Below, piece after piece: positions 1 to 5,232 of a stretch of 6,180 bases of DNA. Source of the DNA: UBA4292 sp002395865 (lineage in GTDB: Bacteria > Bacillota > Clostridia > Lachnospirales > Lachnospiraceae); contig CAMNBU010000061.1 of assembly GCA_946533395.1 (NCBI GenBank), positions 1 to 6,180 of the forward strand, written 5' to 3'. Each line of letters starts with the position of its first letter. The first letter of the stretch is position 1. The translations under genes were made by a program, and so were the position numbers. The notes under the pieces are model-generated. The model saw only the letters and a list, made by a program, of their open reading frames with translations. It had not been told where the DNA came from and did not search any database.

Positions 1-1590
1 TATGACGTCAAATCCGGCCACTGTGCGGACACGTCCGCTGCCCTCGAGGTAAACGATGTCATTGCACACGAAGCCCGCCAGATACAGTTCCTTATCGGAT
101 GTAACTGTGGAGAGCACATCGTTTTCTGTCTCGAGCAGTCTTATGCAGCCGTCATCCCTGTCTGGCCACGCGGCGCAAACGCCGTCAGAGCTCACAAATA
201 TGCTCCCTGCTTCGATATCGTCCCTGGCCTTCACCGGCTCGTTTCCGGTCAGGTCCATGGTATAGATGCAGCCGCCGATATTGATAAACATCAGCCCGCT
301 ACCGCTGACGCGGCAGAGCTTTCCGGACACATCGAGCGCGTCCTCACACCTTCCGTGAAGCCTCGTCCAGAACCGCTCGGCTGTCTCGTCCTTGTCGGGT
401 GAGTAGCTGTAGACGGCAATTCCGGTCTGCCCCTCGTGCCTTCCGGCCGCCTGATACCCCGCGACCGCGAAATATATCCTCTCATCGGCCACACCGAGGA
501 GTCTCAGGTCGTAACCGTTCCTGTCTATCTTGGTGTGTGTATTTGTCTCTCCGAAGGAAAAGATGTTCTTCAGCTCATTGTCCTGATAGCTGTAGCGGTA
601 TACGCCTCCGTCGACAGTGAAATATATATTCTGTCCGTTGTCGGTTGATATCAGATCCGTATCACTGCTGTCGCAGACACCCAGGAGGATGGAGGTATTG
701 CCTACATTGCCGTCATCCATGGAGAATATCTCCCTCGTCCTCCTGTCATAGTCCAGAAGATAGAGCTTCTCCCCGCGGCTTCTTATGACAAAATCCTCCT
801 CGACGAAGAGATCCCCTCCCGCGTCCGAGTGGAGTCTGTATGAAAGCCGAAGTCCCGTCTGTTCCTTTGTCCATTGAAATATGTCCACCCTTCTGTCACT
901 CATCACAGGCGCGAGTCCCGCCCAGGTCATGAGTGTATTGCCTGAGAACATATTTACATGCGATAGGTCCTTCAGGGCCTTCGATTCGTCGTAGCTGATG
1001 TAGGTCGAGAGGAACTCCCTGTCACCTGCTACAGCGGCATCGGCGAAGTCTGTCGCCAGCTTCAGATGCTGTTCCTTGTTCTTATAGAACTCCTCCGTGT
1101 AGCAGGCTGTATATATGGTGTAATAGATCTCCCCTACCTCCCTGTCATCGACTATTATCGTCAGGTAATAGAGCTCATTTTCTAAGGTGAGCGCCGACAG
1201 CCGGTAATTTGCGTGCATCACCCCGTCCGCGTGCTCCATCTGAAGGGGCGTGCGGTCGATAAGCCTGTTCTTCGACGAATCCCGCAACATTATATATATG
1301 CCCTCAGGCACGGAGCTGTAGCCTGTGATATTCAGTTTTATCATTCTCTCTCCATCCGTGGGAAGGATGAAGGAGGCGTTGTCATTGCTGTCTGCCTCGT
1401 CCGAATACCCCCTGAGGCTCCGGGTCTCCATGTCCATAAATGTGAATGAGACCTCCGGAAATACCGGGTCGGCGAATGCTCCGTAGCCGTCGCCCGGCCC
1501 TGTGCCCGGGATACCTATTATTATAAGGACGATCGCCACGGCGGCGAACAAAAGCCCGTATACCGCGGCGTCCTTGAGTAAAACCTTCAT
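1..1590 (-). CDS. Membrane-anchored exported protein with probable beta-propeller repeats, 3' end outside window
   Basis: The frame is open for 530 codons from the ATG at 1590 to the left edge, so the C-terminus is missing. An in-frame stop at 1606-1608 makes this ATG the first usable start. Residues 8-28 form one hydrophobic segment after a short Lys-containing N-terminus, indicating a signal anchor with the rest outside the cell. Residues about 40-165 look beta-rich; about 165-230 look helical. From about residue 270 short strand-like units recur (KLYLLDYD, NIYFTVDGGVYRYSY, RIYFAVAG, GLMFINIGGCIYTMDL), spaced roughly 45-50 residues, as in a beta-propeller. No catalytic motif or LPXTG is visible. 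It starts 5 bases after the glycosyltransferase stop with only a weak AAGG 3 bases from the ATG, suggesting translational coupling. I do not recognise a named family; similar uncharacterised proteins are common in Lachnospiraceae by recollection only. A role in cell-surface carbohydrate biology is inferred from the neighbour. Confidence 0.85.
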   Translation of the reverse strand, partial: MKVLLKDAAVYGLLFAAVAIVLIIIGIPGTGPGDGYGAFADPVFPEVSFTFMDMETRSLRGYSDEADSNDNASFILPTDGERMIKLNITGYSSVPEGIYIMLRDSSKNRLIDRTPLQMEHADGVMHANYRLSALTLENELYYLTIIVDDREVGEIYYTIYTACYTEEFYKNKEQHLKLATDFADAAVAGDREFLSTYISYDESKALKDLSHVNMFSGNTLMTWAGLAPVMSDRRVDIFQWTKEQTGLRLSYRLHSDAGGDLFVEEDFVIRSRGEKLYLLDYDRRTREIFSMDDGNVGNTSILLGVCDSSDTDLISTDNGQNIYFTVDGGVYRYSYQDNELKNIFSFGETNTHTKIDRNGYDLRLLGVADERIYFAVAGYQAAGRHEGQTGIAVYSYSPDKDETAERFWTRLHGRCEDALDVSGKLCRVSGSGLMFINIGGCIYTMDLTGNEPVKARDDIEAGSIFVSSDGVCAAWPDRDDGCIRLLETENDVLSTVTSDKELYLAGFVCNDIVYLEGSGRVRTVAGFDVI

Positions 1591-1595
1591 ATGCC

Positions 1596-3458
1596 TTAAT
1601 AATCCTTATCAAACCAGTACGGGTCCCTGTACGAATAATCATCGTAGCAAAGAGAGAGATTGTGATTGTAGTACGGATCTCCCGCAAGGATGTCGTTTAT
1701 ATACTTCTGCTGGAAACGCACTATCTCACCCGCGAATCTCCTCATCTTAGCTCCGGCCAGATCCTCTCCGCGACTCTTTGATTCGTAATGCCAGCCCCTG
1801 CAAGCCGGATGGAAAAGTATCCTTCTTCCGCTCTTTCCTATCCTCATGCACAGGTCGATATCATTGAAAGCCACCGCGTATTCCTCGTCGAGGCCTCCCA
1901 GCTCGCGGTACACATCGGCAGGTATCATGACGCAGGCCGCCGTGACCGCAGATACGCGTCTGACACAGTCCGCCTGATGCATGTATCCGCCGTCATACAT
2001 ATTTCTGCCCGCAAATTCATGCGCAGCCACACCTCCGAACCCAAGTATGACACCCGCATGCTGTATGGTCGAATCTCCGTAGAAGAGCTTGGCTCCGACT
2101 GCCCCGACTCCCTTCCTCCTGCAGAAGGAAAGAAGCACCTCCGCCGCGTCGTCATTTATAAGCTCCACGTCGTTGTTGAGCAGGAGCAGGTAATCCCCCG
2201 TGGCCTTTTCGGCGGCAAAATTATTGATCGATGAGTAATTGAACTCTCCGCCCTTCCACTCCACGATCCGAACGTGACCTTTCAGCCTTTCCCTCATGGC
2301 AGGGTCCACGTTCAGATTCTTTATGTGTACGGTCTCATCGCCGCCGGTGAGCCAGCTGTAGTACGCAAAGGTCTGCACGAGATTGCTGTTGTTCTCGGCT
2401 ATTATTATCTCGAGGTCATCTATAATCGTCTGCTTCGCGAGGGAGCGCAGACATTTATCCAGATCGTCGGCATGGTTCATATTCGGGATGATGACGGAGA
2501 CCTTTCTCCTCTCATCCCACTTAAGACTCACCGTCCTCACATCTCCGTAGCCCTCTCCCACGCATATATCCGTGATACCGGGCTCGTAATACATTTTCTT
2601 TATCAGCGCCTCTATGCGATCCTTTGTATCCGCCGACCTCTTATTGCCATACATTCCTCCGTAGTAGAGCACTCTGTGTATATGCGAGAACGCGGCCCCC
2701 GCGCAGGCACAGCTCATGATGAACATCTCATCGCTCTCGCACATCTCGTCGCAAAAGCGCTCCCAGTATGCGTATGAGCTCACATAAGACGGACCGATAT
2801 AGTAGCTCGAGCACAGGTACTCCATGGAATAGTCAGGCTTGAGCTTGGGCTTTATATCGGACGGAGCACAGTCATGCGAGGGCCTCTCATCGTGATCGGT
2901 ATAGAGTATGTCACACGCCTCCTGCTCCAGCTTTCTCGCGCATCTGTAAAAGAAATCGCTTGTCAGTTCATCGCCAGCACGGAGCTTGAGAACGTATACG
3001 CGGTCCTCTATGTCCGCATAGGTATCCCGCACGAAATCTCTCACCCGCTCCTTCATTAAGCCCATACTCCCTATAAAAACCTTTACAGGCGGAAGAGTCT
3101 GGTTATTAATGCTTTCGAGGCTTCTGCCCCTTTCCTCCTGCCCCGCCTCATCGGTACATATGTAGACCACGAAAAGCTTATCGCAGGTTATGCCGTACTC
3201 TCTCTGGTGCTGGAGATACTTCTCCGGAAGCTCGTTCAGCTTAAGAAATGTCTCATAATCTATGTAGGGGTTCTTCTTTATATGCGCCCCTGCGCGAAAC
3301 ATCGTCCTCTTCGCGAAATATGCTCCGCCGTACTCGTCATATATCTGTGTAAATCTCTTCGCCCTCTTAGGCAACTCGATCACACGGCGCACTCCTATCT
3401 GCGCTATCTCCCCATAATGCTTCAGTCGAAAGGCCATTGCCTCTTTACTAAGATCCAC
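1596..3458 (-). CDS. Two-domain family 2 glycosyltransferase (rhamnosyltransferase/O-antigen type), GTG start
   Basis: A 620-residue cytoplasmic enzyme expected to transfer a sugar from a nucleotide-sugar donor during cell-surface polysaccharide assembly; the sugar cannot be read from sequence. Residues 1-90 are a basic helical leader. Residues about 93-290 are a first GT-A-like domain (SINNQT at 116-121, AGDE at 161-164, ILYTDHDE at 184-191, LKPDYS at 206-211), but its nucleotide-binding loop reads VFIGS at 127-131 where an Asp-rich loop is expected, so it is probably degenerate. Residues about 318-560 are an intact catalytic domain: VSVIIPNMN at 320-328, IIIAENNS at 351-358, the DxD-like LLNNDVEL at 426-433, FNDIDLCMR at 531-539 and WHYESKSRG at 556-564. 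The tail DPYYNHNLSL (594-603) is typical of this subfamily. The GTG is preferred because GGAGGT lies 5 bases upstream; the ATG at codon 8 has a poorer site. There are no membrane segments. It is first gene of a leftward operon with its own promoter. Confidence 0.93.
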   Translation of the reverse strand: MDLSKEAMAFRLKHYGEIAQIGVRRVIELPKRAKRFTQIYDEYGGAYFAKRTMFRAGAHIKKNPYIDYETFLKLNELPEKYLQHQREYGITCDKLFVVYICTDEAGQEERGRSLESINNQTLPPVKVFIGSMGLMKERVRDFVRDTYADIEDRVYVLKLRAGDELTSDFFYRCARKLEQEACDILYTDHDERPSHDCAPSDIKPKLKPDYSMEYLCSSYYIGPSYVSSYAYWERFCDEMCESDEMFIMSCACAGAAFSHIHRVLYYGGMYGNKRSADTKDRIEALIKKMYYEPGITDICVGEGYGDVRTVSLKWDERRKVSVIIPNMNHADDLDKCLRSLAKQTIIDDLEIIIAENNSNLVQTFAYYSWLTGGDETVHIKNLNVDPAMRERLKGHVRIVEWKGGEFNYSSINNFAAEKATGDYLLLLNNDVELINDDAAEVLLSFCRRKGVGAVGAKLFYGDSTIQHAGVILGFGGVAAHEFAGRNMYDGGYMHQADCVRRVSAVTAACVMIPADVYRELGGLDEEYAVAFNDIDLCMRIGKSGRRILFHPACRGWHYESKSRGEDLAGAKMRRFAGEIVRFQQKYINDILAGDPYYNHNLSLCYDDYSYRDPYWFDKDY

Positions 3459-3463
3459 TTTGC

Positions 3464-3469
3464 ACCTCC
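3464..3469 (-). promoter_or_regulatory. Ribosome binding site fixing the GTG start of the glycosyltransferase
   Basis: On the minus strand GGAGGT sits 5 bases before the GTG at 3456-3458. This near-perfect Shine-Dalgarno sequence supports the non-ATG start over the in-frame ATG at 3435-3437. Confidence 0.85.
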
Positions 3470-3489
3470 GCTTTCGGAAATCTCCTGTG

Positions 3490-3518
3490 ATTATAGCCTA
3501 TCGGCGAATCTTTTTCAA
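3490..3518 (-). promoter_or_regulatory. Sigma-A promoter of the glycosyltransferase operon
   Basis: On the minus strand the -35 box is TTGAAA (3513-3518, five of six to consensus) and the -10 box is a perfect TATAAT (3490-3495), separated by exactly 17 bases. The predicted start near 3483 gives a leader of about 25 bases before the GTG. The box match and spacing are seen; activity is inferred. Confidence 0.85.
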
Positions 3519-3537
3519 GCCTGCACCTTTCACGGCA

Positions 3538-3566
3538 TTTACATTTCATAAAAGCTGTGTTATGAT
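3538..3566 (+). promoter_or_regulatory. lepB: Sigma-A promoter of lepB
   Basis: The -35 box is TTTACA (3538-3543, five of six to consensus) and the -10 box is TATGAT (3561-3566, five of six), separated by 17 bases, with a TG one base before the -10 box (extended -10). The start should fall near 3573, leaving a leader of about 22 bases that holds the GGAG ribosome binding site. It is back-to-back with the leftward promoter; the two -35 boxes are 19 bases apart. Confidence 0.85.
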
Positions 3567-3595
3567 ACGGTGAATCCTTTTTTACGGAGAATACC

Positions 3596-4273
3596 ATGGA
3601 AGAAGAAAAAAACACCGCCCCCATTGAGGCGGATATAGAGATCGGCGCGATCGAAGAGACGACCGAGACGGATGAAGGCGGTGCTCCGGAGACTGATCCA
3701 GAGAAAAAAAAGCCCACACTTCAGGAAGAGATATGGAGCTATGCGAAGACAATCGCCCTTGCGTTCGTGCTCGCCTTCCTTATCACGAATTTCATAATAG
3801 TAAACTGCAACGTCCCCACGGGCTCCATGATGGACACCATCATCCCCAAGGACAGAGTCATCGGCAGTCGGCTCTCCTTTCTCTTCTCCGAGCCCGAGCG
3901 CGGCGACATAATCATCTTCAAATACCCGGACGATGAGACAGGCGATACCATCTTCATCAAGCGTGTGGTCGGTCTGCCCGGCGAGACCATACGGGTCATA
4001 AACAACCGCATCTACATCAACGGCTCAACCGAGCCCCTCGAGGAGCCCTATCTCGACGAGATCTACTTAACGGGCGGCGCGGGTCGCAACTTCGGTCCCT
4101 TTACCATCCCCGAGGGCGAGTACTTCATGATGGGTGACCACCGCAACAATTCCAACGACTCCCGCCTCTGGAAGAACAAGACCGTCCCCAGGGACCGGAT
4201 TCTAGGCAAGGCCCTGTTCACCTACTGGCCATTCAACCACGCAAAGTGGCTGGATGTGAATTATGAATATTAA
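3596..4273 (+). CDS. lepB: Type I signal peptidase (signal peptidase I)
   Basis: A 225-residue membrane serine protease (family S26) that removes signal peptides from secreted preproteins outside the membrane using a Ser/Lys dyad. Residues 1-46 are a strongly acidic cytoplasmic leader ending in a KKKP turn. Residues about 48-70 form the single membrane anchor usual for Gram-positive enzymes. The signature boxes are in order: VPTGSMMDT (73-81) with nucleophile Ser77; RGDIIIFKYP (102-111); KRVVGLPGE (122-130) with general base Lys122; and MGDHRNNSNDSR (179-190). Asp80 stands where many family members have Pro. The ATG at 3596 has GGAG 6 bases upstream and its own near-consensus promoter. The gene is single, divergent from the glycosyltransferase operon. 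Its last Tyr codon and TAA stop lie inside the 8-bp direct repeat bordering the inserted miniature element, so the protein itself is intact. Confidence 0.97.
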   Translation: MEEEKNTAPIEADIEIGAIEETTETDEGGAPETDPEKKKPTLQEEIWSYAKTIALAFVLAFLITNFIIVNCNVPTGSMMDTIIPKDRVIGSRLSFLFSEPERGDIIIFKYPDDETGDTIFIKRVVGLPGETIRVINNRIYINGSTEPLEEPYLDEIYLTGGAGRNFGPFTIPEGEYFMMGDHRNNSNDSRLWKNKTVPRDRILGKALFTYWPFNHAKWLDVNYEY

Positions 4274-4275
4274 GA
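4268..4275. repeat. Left copy of the 8-bp direct repeat (probable target-site duplication)
   Basis: TATTAAGA here is repeated exactly at 4440-4447, directly abutting both ends of the 12-bp inverted repeats. It includes the last Tyr codon (TAT) and the TAA stop of lepB. If the inverted repeat is taken as 13 bp (AGTAAC...GTTACT), the duplication shrinks to the 6-bp ATTAAG; the sequence alone cannot decide. Confidence 0.8.
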
Positions 4276-4439
4276 GTAACTATTCAGCACCCGCCCATCC
4301 CATTCGCAAAACCTCTGCCAAAGGCATCGGTTTTTGCTCATGTGACGGACGTCTGCTATTAGAACCACACAGAAATAACCATCCGAGTTCATGCAAGCAT
4401 GACTCGTCTGGTCATTCCTGTATGGTTCTGAATAGTTAC
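4276..4439. mobile_element. 164-bp miniature inverted-repeat transposable element (MITE-like), non-coding
   Basis: The ends are perfect 12-bp terminal inverted repeats: GTAACTATTCAG at 4276-4287 and CTGAATAGTTAC at 4428-4439, flanked by identical 8-bp direct repeats. The interior has no convincing gene; the short frame through it (4263-4445, plus strand) begins inside lepB and resembles no family. Two internal fold-backs are present: a small hairpin (GCAAAACC 4306-4313 with GGTTTTTGC 4329-4337, inner GCC/GGC) and a long one at 4361-4429. Terminal repeats, target duplication, small size and absence of a transposase fit a MITE mobilised in trans. IS66-family ends commonly begin GTAA with 8-bp duplications, so such a parent is possible but is only an inference. 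Alternatives are a structured RNA gene or another intergenic repeat family. No helper transposase is in the window. Confidence 0.8.
4361..4429. repeat. Long imperfect hairpin in the right half of the miniature element
   Basis: AGAACCACACAG (4361-4372) pairs with CTGTATGGTTCT (4418-4429) with one mismatch. After an internal loop, ACCA (4378-4381) pairs with TGGT (4409-4412). The tip pairs CGAGT with ACTCG and CATGC with GCATG (4384-4394 with 4397-4406, one bulged T). There is no run of T after it, so it does not look like an intrinsic terminator. Confidence 0.75.
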
Positions 4440-4447
4440 TATTAAGA
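4440..4447. repeat. Right copy of the 8-bp direct repeat (probable target-site duplication)
   Basis: TATTAAGA is identical to 4268-4275 and abuts the right terminal inverted repeat. Joining this copy to the sequence before 4268 restores an uninterrupted lepB end with the terminator stem starting three bases after the octamer. Confidence 0.8.
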
Positions 4448-4450
4448 CAG

Positions 4451-4477
4451 AAAAGGACCGGCGCTGCCGGTCCTTTT
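4451..4477. terminator. Bidirectional intrinsic terminator between lepB and the CvpA-family gene
   Basis: A perfect 12-bp stem (AAAAGGACCGGC at 4451-4462 with GCCGGTCCTTTT at 4466-4477) closes a 3-base GCT loop. The GC-rich core and flanking A4/T4 tracts let it work in both directions: for lepB (plus; transcript continues TTTTGTT) and for the leftward gene whose stop lies 39 bases away at 4517. The T tracts are short. Confidence 0.9.
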
Positions 4478-4516
4478 GTTACTGGATCAAATCATTGTCT
4501 TTCAAAAATCAGCTCA

Positions 4517-5221
4517 TCACAGCTTCGCTATCAGGCTGGTAATTCCTATCCACAGAAGATTATACTCGTAGAGTATGGACAGGAACTTGTTATCCCCTAT
4601 CATTCCGAGAAGAGTCATGCCCCACTCGGTGTTGGCCCCCGCCATGACTACAGCGAAGAACACCCAGATATATACGAGTGCCTGCGCCATGCCGAGCAGT
4701 GCTCCGGCTATGCGGTTCAAGCTGTTTAACAGCGGCAGCTTCGTCATCAGATCGACAGCCGCAAATACTATTCTGAGAAGAACGTACAGGATGATAAATA
4801 TCACCAGATAGCAGACGGCGGCGATAGCGGCACCTGCAATGTAATTGCTCACATAGTCGACGAAATTATCCACACCGAGCTTGCTGTAGGTCTCAGCGTT
4901 GTTATTCTGCAGGAGAAGCTCTCTCAGACCCTCGGGCAGGTTCATGTTGTTGATCGCGATATCCTCCTTCGTCTTCTCGATGTCGGATATGCGGGTCTCC
5001 ACCCTCGAGTTCATGTAATCACTTATACCTGCAGCGATATCCTGCCTTACGGTGGTATTATCATTTATAAATGTGTTGACGATCGGTGCGAGTATGGCGG
5101 TACCCACAAGGGCAAGCGCCATTGCGAGTATTCCCACAAGCATCCTGACGAAGCCGAGGAAATACCCGGCCAGCGTCAGCGCCACCAGAAAAACAAGTAT
5201 TACAATAACAAGCCAGTTCAT
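4517..5221 (-). CDS. CvpA-family polytopic membrane protein
   Basis: A 234-residue membrane protein of the CvpA (colicin V production) family. Family members occur widely in bacteria and have been linked to envelope stress tolerance and secretion, but the molecular role is not settled. Four hydrophobic segments are visible: residues 3-24 (with GYFLGF at 19-24), 27-46, 125-152 and 170-194, followed by an amphipathic tail (203-230). The small-residue motif NRIAGALLGMAQ (169-180) in the last helix is typical. A hydrophilic loop of about 75 residues (47-121, rich in Asn, Glu and Lys) lies between helices 2 and 3, making the protein longer than the E. coli member of about 160 residues. GGGAGG lies 6 bases before the ATG and overlaps the stop codon of the upstream gene, so the two are probably translated in a coupled way. 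It is the last gene before the terminator. Confidence 0.88.
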   Translation of the reverse strand: MNWLVIVILVFLVALTLAGYFLGFVRMLVGILAMALALVGTAILAPIVNTFINDNTTVRQDIAAGISDYMNSRVETRISDIEKTKEDIAINNMNLPEGLRELLLQNNNAETYSKLGVDNFVDYVSNYIAGAAIAAVCYLVIFIILYVLLRIVFAAVDLMTKLPLLNSLNRIAGALLGMAQALVYIWVFFAVVMAGANTEWGMTLLGMIGDNKFLSILYEYNLLWIGITSLIAKL

Positions 5222-5232
5222 CGCACGCCTCC

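Noticed and set aside
1788..2777. Two plus-strand frames of 148 and 167 codons opposite the glycosyltransferase
   Set aside because: They lie antisense to a confidently identified gene with family motifs throughout, and their translations show no recognisable domains.
4306..4337. Left hairpin of the miniature element as an intrinsic terminator for lepB
   Set aside because: The stem is weak with mismatched inner pairs, its T run is part of the stem arm, and the sequence after it is not T-rich. The stem at 4451-4477 is a far better terminator.
4263..4445. A 60-residue plus-strand reading frame across the lepB 3' end and the miniature element
   Set aside because: It starts inside lepB, runs through both inverted repeats and hairpins, has no ribosome binding site pattern of its own and resembles no protein family. 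The repeat structure explains the sequence better.
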